NCBI RefSeq assembly: GCF_003217575.1
Contig: NZ_QJTC01000017.1
Coordinates: forward strand, 24,298 to 88,297
Direction: 5' to 3'
DNA length: 64,000 bases
Source: Xylophilus ampelinus
Lineage (GTDB): Bacteria > Pseudomonadota > Gammaproteobacteria > Burkholderiales > Burkholderiaceae_C
Of this stretch, positions 8,681-16,888 are shown piece after piece. The notes under the pieces are model-generated. The model saw nothing but the letters and a program-made list of their open reading frames with translations, was not told where the DNA came from and did no database searches. The stretch's first letter is position 1, and each line of letters opens with the position of its first letter. Both the position numbers and the translations under genes were made by a program.

Positions 8681-10891
8681 ATGCAACCGAAGAACGACAT
8701 CCGCATCCTCCGCGTCAACTACCTGCACGGCTCCAACATCTGGACCTACCGCGAGGTGCTGGAGGTCTGGCTCGATCTGGGCGAGCTGGAGCAGTTTCCC
8801 TCGCACACCCTGCCGGGCTTCAACAGCCGCATCACCGCCTGGCTGCCGGCGCTGGTGGAGCACACCTGCGGCGTCGGCGTGCGTGGCGGCTTCCTGCAGC
8901 GGCTCGAGGGCGGAACCTGGATGGGCCATGTGCTGGAGCATGCGATCATCGAGCTGCTCAACCTCTCGGGCATGCCCACCACCTTCGGCCAGACCCGCGA
9001 GACCACCACCAGCGGCGTCTACCGCATGGTGTTCCGTGCCCAGGACGAGGCCAGCGCCCGGGTGGCCCTGGAGGAAGGCATGGCGCTGCTGATGGCCGCG
9101 ATCAACGACCTGCCGTTCGACGTGCAGGCCGCCGTCGGACGGCTCAGGAAGCAGATCGACCGCTCCTTCCTCGGCCCCAGCACCGACTGCATCGTCACCG
9201 CGGCCAACGAGCGCAAGATCCCGCACATCCGGCTCAACCCGGGCAACCTGGTGCAGCTGGGCTACGGCAACCGCCAGCGCCGCATCTGGACCGCCGAGAG
9301 CGACCGCACCAGCGCCATCGGCGAGAGCATCGCCGCCGACAAGGACCTGACCAAGTCGCTGCTCGCGTCCTGCGGCGTGCCGGTGCCCGAGGGCGCCCTG
9401 GTCGAGACGCCCGCCGCCGCCTGGGAGGCCGCGCAGAAGATCGGCCTGCCGGTGGTGGTGAAGCCGTCGGACGGCAACCACGCACGCGGCGTGACGCTGG
9501 ACCTGCGCCAGCAGGCCGACATCGAGGCCGCCTTCGCCCTGGCCGAGGCCGAGGGCAGCGGCGTGATCGTCGAGCGCTTCGTCGAGGGCTACGAGCACCG
9601 GCTGCTGGTGGTCGGCGGCAAGGTGGTGGCCGCCACCCGCGGCGAGCCGGTGGCCGTCACCGGCGACGGCGTCTCCAGCGTCGCGCGGCTGATCGACGTG
9701 CAGATGAACACCGATCCGCGGCGCGGCTGGGAGCACCAGTTCCCCCTGACCACCATCGACGTGCAGGACGGCGGCGTGCAGCTGGAACTCCACCGCCAGG
9801 GCCTCGCCCCCGACAACATCCCCGAGGCGGGCCGCCGGGTGACGGTGCAGCGCACCGGCAACATGGCGATCGACTGCACCGACGAAGTGCATCCCGAGGT
9901 GGCGCATGCGGTGGCGCTGGCCGCCCGCATCGTGGGCCTGGACATCGCCGGCATCGACCTGGTGGCGCGCGACATCCGCCAGCCGCTGCAGGCGCAGGCC
10001 GGCGCCATCGTCGAGGTGAACGCCGGCCCCGGCCTGCTGATGCACCTCAAGCCCACCCAGGGGCAGCCGCGCCCGGTGGGCCGCGCGATCTGCGACCACC
10101 TGTTCTCCGAAGGCGAGACCGGCCGCATCCCGCTGGTCGGCATCGCCGGCACCCGGCACACCGCGGCCATCGGCCGGCTGGTCGCCTGGCTGGCGCACCT
10201 GGACGGCCGGGCGACCGGCCTGGCCTGCCGCGACGGCCTGTTCCTGGACCGCCGCCGCTTCCTGGCGGCCGACAGCCGCCACTGGCGCGCCGGCGAACAG
10301 CTGCTGATGAACCGCACGGTGCAGGTCGCGGTGATCGAGAACCCGGCCGAGAGCATCCTGCGCGACGGCCTGGCCTACGACCGCTGCCAGGTGGGCGTGG
10401 TGACCGATTTCGACGGCATCGAGTCGCTCGCCTTCTACGACGTGCACACCGAGGACCACATGCGCAAGGCGCTGCGCACCCAGATCGACGTGGTTCTGGC
10501 CGACGGCGTGGGCGTGCTGAACGCCGCCGTGCCGCAGGTGGCCGACCTGGCGCCGCTCTGCGACGGCGAGGTGATCCTGTACGCCTGCGACCCGGCCACG
10601 CCGGCACTGGCCGCGCACTGCGCCGCCGGTGGCCGCGCGGTGGCGATGCGCCAGGGCCGGGTGGCGCTGGTGTCCGACAGCCAGGACGTGCCGCTGTCGG
10701 GCCTGGGCCCGCTCGACGCCTGGCGCGGCCGCTTCGGCGCACTGCCCGACGAGGCGATCCTGGCTGCGGTGGCGACGGCCTGGGCGCTGGGTATCGCGCC
10801 GGGCCTGATCGGCGCCGGCATCGAGGCCTTCGAGCAGGAGCCGGGTGTGCCGCTGGTGGCCGTCGCGGCTCCCGACGCCGTGCCCGCCTGA
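8681..10891 (+). CDS. cphA2: Cyanophycin synthetase paralogue with degenerate Mur-ligase P-loop (CphA2-like)
   Basis: About 736 residues from the ATG at 8681 (MQPKNDIRILRVNYLHGSNI), shorter than the neighbouring CphA. It has the N-terminal domain and a full ATP-grasp module (SDRTSAIGESIAADKDLTKS, then LPVVVKPSDGNHARGVTLDL near residues 260-280). In the C-terminal Mur-ligase-like part the P-loop reads GIAGTRHTAAIG where the partner has VTGTNGKTTATR, so the Lys and the GKT(T) triad are gone, and the domain is short. Cyanobacterial CphA2 likewise lost the second ATP site and polymerises beta-aspartyl-arginine dipeptides; whether this protein does the same is inference. A consensus TTGACA lies at 8645-8650 but without a good -10. 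Confidence 0.9.
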   Translation: MQPKNDIRILRVNYLHGSNIWTYREVLEVWLDLGELEQFPSHTLPGFNSRITAWLPALVEHTCGVGVRGGFLQRLEGGTWMGHVLEHAIIELLNLSGMPTTFGQTRETTTSGVYRMVFRAQDEASARVALEEGMALLMAAINDLPFDVQAAVGRLRKQIDRSFLGPSTDCIVTAANERKIPHIRLNPGNLVQLGYGNRQRRIWTAESDRTSAIGESIAADKDLTKSLLASCGVPVPEGALVETPAAAWEAAQKIGLPVVVKPSDGNHARGVTLDLRQQADIEAAFALAEAEGSGVIVERFVEGYEHRLLVVGGKVVAATRGEPVAVTGDGVSSVARLIDVQMNTDPRRGWEHQFPLTTIDVQDGGVQLELHRQGLAPDNIPEAGRRVTVQRTGNMAIDCTDEVHPEVAHAVALAARIVGLDIAGIDLVARDIRQPLQAQAGAIVEVNAGPGLLMHLKPTQGQPRPVGRAICDHLFSEGETGRIPLVGIAGTRHTAAIGRLVAWLAHLDGRATGLACRDGLFLDRRRFLAADSRHWRAGEQLLMNRTVQVAVIENPAESILRDGLAYDRCQVGVVTDFDGIESLAFYDVHTEDHMRKALRTQIDVVLADGVGVLNAAVPQVADLAPLCDGEVILYACDPATPALAAHCAAGGRAVAMRQGRVALVSDSQDVPLSGLGPLDAWRGRFGALPDEAILAAVATAWALGIAPGLIGAGIEAFEQEPGVPLVAVAAPDAVPA

Positions 10892-10934
10892 CCCCGCGCG
10901 CTCCCCGCACCGACCGCTCCGAAAGCAATTCACG

Positions 10935-13520
10935 ATGGAAATCTCCCGCATTCGCGCGCTGCGCGGCCCGAACCTCTGGAGCCGCCACATCTCGATCGAA
11001 GCGATCGTCACCTGCCCGCCCGACCGCAGCACCATCGCCCACGTGCCGGGCTTCGAGGCCCGGGCCCGTGCGTTGTTCCCGGCCATCGGCGCGCTGCGCC
11101 ACGCGGGCCACGGCGGGCCTGTGTCGCTCGCCTCGGTGATGGGCGCCGCGGCGCTCGCCCTGCAGGCCGAAGCCGGCTGCCCGGTGACCTTCTGCCGCAC
11201 CGCCGACACGACCGATGCCGGCGTTCACCAGGTGGTGGTGCAGTACAGCGAAGAGGCCGTCGGCCGCCGCGCCTTCGCGCTGGCCCACGCCCTGGTGCAG
11301 GCCGCCATCGCCGACACCGCCTTCGACGTGAAGGCCGCCATCGCCGAGCTGCGCGAGCTGGACGAATCCGAGCGCCTGGGCCCGAGCACCGGCTGCATCG
11401 TCGAGGCGGGCGTGGCCCGCGGCATTCCCTACCGGCGCCTCACCCAGGGCAGCCTGGTGCAGTTCGGCTGGGGCTCCAAACAGCGCCGCATCCAGGCGGC
11501 CGAGCTGGACACGACCAGCGCGGTGTCGGAATCGATCGCCCAGGACAAGGACCTGACCAAGACCCTGCTGCACGCGGCCGGCGTGCCGGTGCCGCGGGGT
11601 CGACCCGCCACCTCGGCCGAAGACGGCTGGGCCGCGGCGCTGGAGATCGGCCTGCCGGTGGTTGTCAAGCCGCAGGACGGCAACCAGGGCAAGGGCGTCA
11701 CCGTCAACCTGGTCGACCGCGACCACATGGACATCGCCTTCAAGGCCGCGGCCGAATACGGCGACGTGATCGTCGAGCGCTTCCTGCCCGGCTACGACTT
11801 CCGGCTCCTGGTGGTGGGCGACAGGATGGTCGCCGCCTCGCGCCGCGACCCGCCGCAGGTGATCGGCGACGGCACCCACACGGTGCGCGAGCTGGTCGAG
11901 GAGGTGAACCGCGACCCGCGCCGCGGCGACGGCCATGCCACCTCGCTCACCAAGATCCGCTTCGACGACATCGCGGTACTGCGCCTCTCGACCCAGGGCC
12001 TGCTGCCCGAATCGGTGCCGGCGCGCGGCCAGCGGGTGGTGCTGCGCAACAACGCCAACCTCTCGACCGGCGGCACCGCCACCGACGTGACCGACGACGT
12101 GCACCCCGAGGTCGCGGCCCGCGCCGTGGCCGCGGCCCGGATGGTGGGCCTGCACATCTGCGGCGTCGACGTGGTCTGCGAGACGGTGCTGAAACCGCTC
12201 GAGGAGCAGAGCGGCGGCATCGTCGAGGTCAACGCCGCGCCCGGGCTGCGGATGCACACCTCGCCCTCCTACGGCAAGCCGCGCGCGATCGGCGACGCGA
12301 TGATCGGCGAGCTGTTCGCGCCCGGCGACGACGGCCGCATCCCGGTGGTGGCCGTCACCGGCACCAACGGCAAGACCACCGCCACCCGGCTCATCGCCCA
12401 CATCGTGGCCGCCAGCGGCCTGCGGGTGGGCATGACCAACACCGACGGCGTCTACGTCGACGGCCGCCAGACCGACAGCGGCGATTGCAGCGGCCCGAAG
12501 AGCGCCCGCAACGTGCTGCTGCACCCCCATGCCGACGCGGCGGTGTTCGAGGTGGCCCGCGGCGGCATACTGCGCGAGGGCCTGGGCTTCGACCGCTGCC
12601 AGGTGGCGGTGATGACCAACGTGGGCGCAGGCGACCACCTGGGACTGAACTACATCACCACCGTCGAGGACCTGGCGGTCATCAAGCGGGTGGTGGTGCA
12701 GAACGTGGCGCCCGGCGGCTACGCGGTGCTGAACGCCGCCGACCCGATCGTGGTGGCGATGGCGCCCACCTGCCCCGGCGAGGTGATCTTCTTCGGTGCC
12801 GACCGCCGCAGGCCGACCATGGCCACCCACCGCGCCCAGGGCAAGCGCACCGTGTACGTCGATGCCGACACCCTGGTCGCCGCCGAAGGCATGTGGCGCG
12901 AGACGGTGCCGCTGCGCGACATTCCGCTGACCCGCAACGGCACGATCGGCTTCCAGGTCGAGAACGCGATGGCCGCGGTGGCCGCCTGCTGGGCGCTGGG
13001 CCTGGGCTGGGACGTGATCCGCAGCGGCCTGGCGAGCTTCGTCAACGACAGCAGCAACGCGCCCGGCCGCTTCAACGTGATGGACTACCGCGGCGCCACG
13101 GTGATCGCCGACTACGGCCACAACCCCGACGCGATGCGGGCCCTGGTCGCCGCCGTCGACGCGATGCCGGCGAACCGCCGCTCGGTCGTGATCAGCGGTG
13201 CCGGCGACCGCCGCGACGAGGACATCCGTGAGCAGACAGCGATCCTGGGCGCGGCCTTCGACGACGTGCTGCTGTACCAGGACGCCGCCCAGCGCGGCCG
13301 GGCCGACGGCGAGGTGACGGCCCTGCTGCGCGAGGGCCTGCAGGGCGCCGCGCGCACCCGGCATGTGGACGAGATCCGGGGCGAGTTCGTCGCGATCGAC
13401 ACCGCGCTGGCCCGCCTGGCGCCCGGAGACCTGTGCCTGGTGCTGGTGGACCAGGTGGAAGAGGCGCTGGCCCACCTCGCCGCGCGTATCGCCGAGCCCG
13501 CGGCGGTGCCGGCGGGCTGA
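10935..13520 (+). CDS. cphA: Cyanophycin synthetase
   Basis: About 861 residues from the ATG at 10935 (MEISRIRALRGPNLWSRH), the usual CphA1 length. It makes the storage polymer multi-L-arginyl-poly-L-aspartate from Asp and Arg with ATP, in the cytoplasm. The ATP-grasp aspartate-adding domain includes LPVVVKPQDGNQGKGVTVNL near residues 240-260. The Mur-ligase-like arginine-adding domain has the intact P-loop VTGTNGKTTATRLIAH near residues 475-490, and further Mur motifs NAPGRFNVMDYRG and DYGHNPDAM. The gene follows the CphA2-like paralogue with a 43-bp gap, so they are probably one transcript. No cyanophycinase gene is seen in the window. Confidence 0.96.
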   Translation: MEISRIRALRGPNLWSRHISIEAIVTCPPDRSTIAHVPGFEARARALFPAIGALRHAGHGGPVSLASVMGAAALALQAEAGCPVTFCRTADTTDAGVHQVVVQYSEEAVGRRAFALAHALVQAAIADTAFDVKAAIAELRELDESERLGPSTGCIVEAGVARGIPYRRLTQGSLVQFGWGSKQRRIQAAELDTTSAVSESIAQDKDLTKTLLHAAGVPVPRGRPATSAEDGWAAALEIGLPVVVKPQDGNQGKGVTVNLVDRDHMDIAFKAAAEYGDVIVERFLPGYDFRLLVVGDRMVAASRRDPPQVIGDGTHTVRELVEEVNRDPRRGDGHATSLTKIRFDDIAVLRLSTQGLLPESVPARGQRVVLRNNANLSTGGTATDVTDDVHPEVAARAVAAARMVGLHICGVDVVCETVLKPLEEQSGGIVEVNAAPGLRMHTSPSYGKPRAIGDAMIGELFAPGDDGRIPVVAVTGTNGKTTATRLIAHIVAASGLRVGMTNTDGVYVDGRQTDSGDCSGPKSARNVLLHPHADAAVFEVARGGILREGLGFDRCQVAVMTNVGAGDHLGLNYITTVEDLAVIKRVVVQNVAPGGYAVLNAADPIVVAMAPTCPGEVIFFGADRRRPTMATHRAQGKRTVYVDADTLVAAEGMWRETVPLRDIPLTRNGTIGFQVENAMAAVAACWALGLGWDVIRSGLASFVNDSSNAPGRFNVMDYRGATVIADYGHNPDAMRALVAAVDAMPANRRSVVISGAGDRRDEDIREQTAILGAAFDDVLLYQDAAQRGRADGEVTALLREGLQGAARTRHVDEIRGEFVAIDTALARLAPGDLCLVLVDQVEEALAHLAARIAEPAAVPAG

Positions 13521-13923
13521 GGCGCCATGGCCCGCTGATGGGTTCAGGGCCGTGGTGGCACGCCGACATGTCCATGGTCATCGGCACACCCGGGTCCGGC
13601 CCCCCTTGCCACGCCGACGTCGCGGCATGGCCGGGCGGCCGGATCGTCCGACACCCGAATTTTCGAATGGAAAAGGTCTGCAGCCGGCAAAAAGCGCCGA
13701 CCTTTAGCTATCATTTATGCAGCAATCGGCCTTTGCTCCACCAGATCACATCTTGATGCCCGACGCCTGCATCACCGCATCCACCGCACGGCTGCGCAGC
13801 CGGCCCGCATCTTCGGGGTGTCGGCGGGGGTGCTGCCGATCATGGCCGGCCCGGCCGTCGCGAAACGTCGGAGCACCGCCGAAACGGACCGTGGAGCCGC
13901 GGTCGTGCCGGCGGCGGCACCCG
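13521..13923. other. Intergenic region without a convincing gene; contains repeat copy 4
   Basis: About 400 bp between convergent cphA and the YihY gene. Bases 13665-13722 hold a copy of the dispersed palindromic repeat. Short open frames on both strands have no family features, no ribosome site and Arg/Pro-rich composition typical of GC-rich shadow frames. No clear rho-independent terminator is visible. Confidence 0.6.
13665..13722. repeat. Copy 4 of dispersed AGCTAT palindromic repeat
   Basis: GAATGGAAAAGGTCTGCAGC starts the left arm; the right arm reads GCGCCGACCTTTAGCTATCA followed by TTTATGC. The centre is GGCAAAAAGCGCC, itself a small palindrome. It fits the family consensus of a GAAAAAGTGGCT-like left arm and an AGCTATCATTT-like right arm. 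Confidence 0.65.
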
Positions 13924-14847
13924 TCAGGAAGTGCCGGCCGTCCGCTCGGCCGGTGGCGCGGGCTCCGGCACGGATTCGGCCGGCTCGGCTTTCGCGCGCA
14001 GCACCGCGCCGATCTCGGCACCGAAGATCAGGGTGGTCGCGCTGATGTAGAGGAACACCAGCGTCGCCACCACCCCGGCGAAGCTGCCGTACACCAGCGC
14101 CAGCTTGCCGGCCGAGCGCAGCGTGGTCGACAGCGTGGCCGCCGCGCCCACCCACAGGGCCGCGCCCACCACCGCGCCGGGGACCACCGTGCGCAGCCGC
14201 TGGCGCACGTCGGGCAGCCAGCCGTAGAGCAGCGCGTACAGCAGCGTCAGCGCCAGGAAGGCCACTCCGTAGCGCACGCTGTTGCGCAGCCAGAGCGCCT
14301 CCGCGCCGGTGGCATTGGCATCGACCAGCCGCCAGAGATACGGCATCACGATCACCGAGCTGAAGGCCGCGACCACGCCGCCGCCCACCACCACGGTGAA
14401 CAGCGTGACCTTGATCCGCGCCTTCCAGAACGGCAGGCCGCGCTCGATGCCGTAGGAACGGTTGAGCGCGGTGCGCACCGCCTGCATGCCCGACGACGCG
14501 GTCCACAGCGTGACCAGCAGGCCGATGGTCAGCAGCGCCTGGTTGCGCTGCGCCAGCACCTCGTCGATCACCGGCTGCACCGCCTCGCGCACCACCTGCG
14601 GCGCATAGCCCATCACCCGCCCCGCCATCGCCGCCGCGTCGCCCGGCTGCCCGATGTAGCCGGCCGCGGCCGACACCAGCAGCAGCAAGGGAAACATCGC
14701 CAGCACCGACGAGAACGCCATGCTGCCCGCCTGGTTGGCGCTCTGGTGCAACACGTAGTTGCGGACGGCGAGCAGCAGGACGCCGAGGATGGGCGTGGCG
14801 AAGGCACCGTCGCGCAGGTGGGCCAGGGTGGTGGAGAGGCGGCTCAT
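13924..14847 (-). CDS. YihY/BrkB family inner-membrane protein
   Basis: About 307 residues from the ATG at 14847 (MSRLSTTLAHLRDGAFATPI). Family features are the SANQAGSMAFSSVLAMFPLL first-helix region (near residues 40-60), the GMQAVRTALNRSYGIERGLPFW loop (near 120-145), and the late helices with PGAVVGAALWVGAA and YGSFAGVVATLVFLYISATT. About six transmembrane helices are predicted by eye. This family was once called ribonuclease BN and is not a nuclease; its role is uncertain, with suggestions of transport or envelope function. The hydrophilic C-terminal 30 residues are acidic and Pro-rich. It has no clear relation to its neighbours. Confidence 0.92.
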   Translation of the reverse strand: MSRLSTTLAHLRDGAFATPILGVLLLAVRNYVLHQSANQAGSMAFSSVLAMFPLLLLVSAAAGYIGQPGDAAAMAGRVMGYAPQVVREAVQPVIDEVLAQRNQALLTIGLLVTLWTASSGMQAVRTALNRSYGIERGLPFWKARIKVTLFTVVVGGGVVAAFSSVIVMPYLWRLVDANATGAEALWLRNSVRYGVAFLALTLLYALLYGWLPDVRQRLRTVVPGAVVGAALWVGAAATLSTTLRSAGKLALVYGSFAGVVATLVFLYISATTLIFGAEIGAVLRAKAEPAESVPEPAPPAERTAGTS

Positions 14848-15167
14848 GGGGCGGGATGCGCGCGCATGGCGTGCGGGCGGCACGGTGCAGTCGTGCAGCA
14901 CATCCTGTGCGGCATGGCGCAACCGGGAACGACGAGGCAAGTTGCGAAGGCCATGGGCGAGAAAGGGACGGGCGTTGATCGAACAGCCATCCTACAAGGC
15001 GGCAACCCTGCAGATGCGTACGCCAACCGCCCGCCCCGGCGCCACCCGTGTCCGACGCCGGGCCGGCACGCCGGCCACCAACGCGCTCTGGCCGTTTCGC
15101 GCCGGCAGCATGCGGAGCACCGCCTGCGCCGCGCCGGCCGGGCCGCCGCCGCCGTGCAGCGCTGCTG
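14848..15167. other. Intergenic region, no gene recognised
   Basis: About 320 bp between the YihY start and the end of the C58 protease gene. Possible short frames on either strand are compositionally like shadow frames. I see no repeat, tRNA or terminator hairpin with a T tract. Confidence 0.5.
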
Positions 15168-16040
15168 TCAGGAGATCGTCTGCGTCGTGATCGTCGTCAG
15201 GTATTGCCCGTTGGGATATCGGTAGCGGTTGCCGAGACTTTGCAGCAGCGATGTCATCTCGGCTGAGCTAGCGGTGAATTCGCCATAGTTGGGATCGAAG
15301 AGCGTGGTTATTCCATTCGACGCGGACGTCGCGACCGTGTGCGCTTCACCGCCAGCGAAGTAAAGGCTGAGCAGGTGCTTCGAATCCTCTCGCGTGATAT
15401 TTTTGACCAGTCGCGAAAGGCTCGAAGGCTTGCCGAACTCGTATTTTTTGACCTCTTCGGACGGTGTCAAACCGGCCTCGTGGAACATGGTGTTCAGGGC
15501 CCGCAGATCCGCTTCGGCCGAGGTTGCTCCCTGGTGCCGGAGGGAACGCTTGAGGTCCTGGTAGTGCTGCTGCTGCGCGGCAGCAACGGCGTGGTTTTCC
15601 CGTTCGGGCATCAACGCGGTCATCCGATCCGAAGCCCCGTTGCCGAGGCCGAGGAGCCACTGCGCCGTCAGGCCGACACAGATGCCATGCACATTCGCCC
15701 CGGCCAGTTCATCCGTTCTGTAGTCGAAGACAGAGGTGCTGTGCCGGGCCGGAGAGCCCGGGCTGGAGCTGGAACTGGCGGAGCTGGAACTGTCGGCATA
15801 CGGCTTGCTTGCACAGCCGCCGGTTTTGTCGGGCAGTATTCCAATGCGCGACCGACCGCGAGGCACAATCGCAAGCCCTAATGCAGGCAGTGCCTGCGAA
15901 AGCTTCGGAAAAGACCGCAGGGCCCCTGGTGCGCTTTCACTTGCCCCCGGGACTTGCGCAGAGAGATCCAGCACCGGACCGTCGAGGGGATATCCGACAG
16001 GGTGCGCAGTTGAAAGGCTACCGAGAATGCAATCGTCCAT
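15168..16040 (-). CDS. Putative type III effector: C58 (YopT/AvrPphB/NopT) cysteine protease
   Basis: 290 residues from the ATG at 16040, preceded by GAGG eight bases upstream. The catalytic triad of peptidase family C58 is visible: Cys121 in HGICVGLTAQWL, His234 in GGEAHTVATSA, and Asp249 in LFDPNYGEF. The spacings of 113 and 15 residues are almost those of AvrPphB (C98, H212, D227). Residues 71-78 read DKTGGCAS, closely resembling the self-cleavage and lipidation sites of AvrPphB (GDK-GCAS) and NopT (DKM-GCC). Cleavage after Thr73 would expose Gly74 for N-myristoylation and Cys76 for palmitoylation in a host cell. Residues 84-95 are poly-Ser. There is no Sec signal, as expected for type III secretion. 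Base composition is visibly less GC-rich than its neighbours, suggesting acquisition. A PIP box precedes it. Confidence 0.9.
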   Translation of the reverse strand: MDDCILGSLSTAHPVGYPLDGPVLDLSAQVPGASESAPGALRSFPKLSQALPALGLAIVPRGRSRIGILPDKTGGCASKPYADSSSSASSSSSPGSPARHSTSVFDYRTDELAGANVHGICVGLTAQWLLGLGNGASDRMTALMPERENHAVAAAQQQHYQDLKRSLRHQGATSAEADLRALNTMFHEAGLTPSEEVKKYEFGKPSSLSRLVKNITREDSKHLLSLYFAGGEAHTVATSASNGITTLFDPNYGEFTASSAEMTSLLQSLGNRYRYPNGQYLTTITTQTIS

Positions 16041-16072
16041 GGCGTGAACCTCGCGACTGGAAATGGGGCTCG

Positions 16073-16078
16073 ATTTCA
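16073..16078 (-). promoter_or_regulatory. Candidate -10 element of the C58 effector promoter
   Basis: On the minus strand the hexamer is TGAAAT, beginning 30 bases after the second TTCGC half of the PIP box. PIP-box promoters usually have a YANNNT -10 at 30-32 bases, so position fits while the second base does not. Treat as tentative. Confidence 0.45.
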
Positions 16079-16108
16079 AGTCGGTCTCGGATGAAATCCC
16101 GGGAGATC

Positions 16109-16133
16109 GCGAAGCGTTCGACGGACGTGCGAA
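16109..16133 (-). promoter_or_regulatory. Perfect PIP box (hrpII-type, HrpX/HrpB-regulated promoter element)
   Basis: Reading the minus strand from 16133 to 16109 gives TTCGC, then 15 bases, then TTCGC. This is the exact plant-inducible-promoter consensus TTCGC-N15-TTCGC and also satisfies the Ralstonia hrpII box TTCG-N16-TTCG. It lies 69 bp upstream of the C58 protease ATG and points towards it. AraC-type HrpX/HrpB regulators bind such boxes in Xanthomonas, Ralstonia and Acidovorax to switch on type III secretion genes during plant infection. Confidence 0.85.
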
Positions 16134-16213
16134 GAAGCCGTGGTGAACAAACCGTCGCGGCCGTCGGTCGGTGTAGGACGTGTCTCCGAGCGCCTGCGGA
16201 TAATCTCCCCCCG

Positions 16214-16861
16214 ATGACCCCTTCCCGCACTCTTCGGCTTGCAGCCCCATTCCGGCGCCGCACGGCGCTGTCCACCGTCGCGGCATGGCTGCTGGCACGT
16301 GCCGCGGACGCCCAACCGGCAGCACCGTCGCAAGAAACCGTCTGGCCCCGCGATCGCGCCGTGCCCGGCGGCGTCGCCCACCTCTCGCTGGGCCCTGCCG
16401 CCGCACGGCCGGTGGCCCAGAGCGGCGAGGTTCCCCTGCTAGTGCTGGGCGATCCGATCGAGTGGACCGCGCTCGTCGGCATTCCGCTGGCCGCAGCGCC
16501 CGGCACCGCCGAGATCGCAGTGGCCGACGCGCACGGCACGGCGCCGCGGCGCATCGCCTACCGCATCGCGGCCAAGCGCTATGTCGAGCAGCGCCTGCAG
16601 GTCGCGCCCGGCACCGTCGACCTTTCGCCCGAGAACCAAGCCCGCTACGAGCGGGAGCGCGCCCACCTCGCGACGGTGATGGCCCGCTTCACCGAGCCGC
16701 TGCCACGCGAATTGCAGATGCGGGTGCCGGTGCCCGGCCGGCGCTCCAGCTCGTTCGGCCTGCGACGGGTGTTCAACGGCCAGGCGCGCAATCCGCACAG
16801 CGGCATGGACATCGCCGCGTCCACCGGTACGCCGATGGCGGCGCTGTTCATCGCGGGGTGA
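16214..16861 (+). pseudogene. M23 metallopeptidase, truncated in the catalytic domain
   Basis: 215 codons from the ATG at 16214. There is an N-terminal signal peptide with an RRR stretch (possibly Tat type) and an ALSTVAAWLL core ending at ADAQ. The middle part matches secreted M23 peptidoglycan endopeptidases, including QMRVPVPGRRSSSFGLRRVF and HSGMDIAASTGTP. In this family HSGMDIA carries the first zinc ligands. The family would then continue through a beta-rich core to the HxH motif, but here the frame stops eight residues later (MAALFIAG). No continuation is visible in other frames before the next gene ends at 16889. I therefore read it as a 3'-deleted remnant, possibly left by a rearrangement. 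It is divergent from the effector gene. Confidence 0.75.
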
Positions 16862-16888
16862 CCCGCCATCGGCAGGTGACCCGCGCGG

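Noticed and set aside
8447..13475. Very long open frames on the minus strand opposite the two cyanophycin synthetase genes
   Set aside because: They are Arg/His/Ala/Gly-rich mirror frames produced by GC-rich codon use, have no domain features, and lie fully under well-supported cphA genes.
13746..14021. Short minus-strand frame after the YihY gene
   Set aside because: It overlaps yihY in another frame, is Arg/Pro-rich and shows no known motif; the downstream part is intergenic.
16041..16406. N-terminal extension of the C58 protease frame up to 16406
   Set aside because: The extra residues are Arg-rich, would cover the PIP box and the M23 gene start, and the ATG at 16040 has its own GAGG ribosome site.
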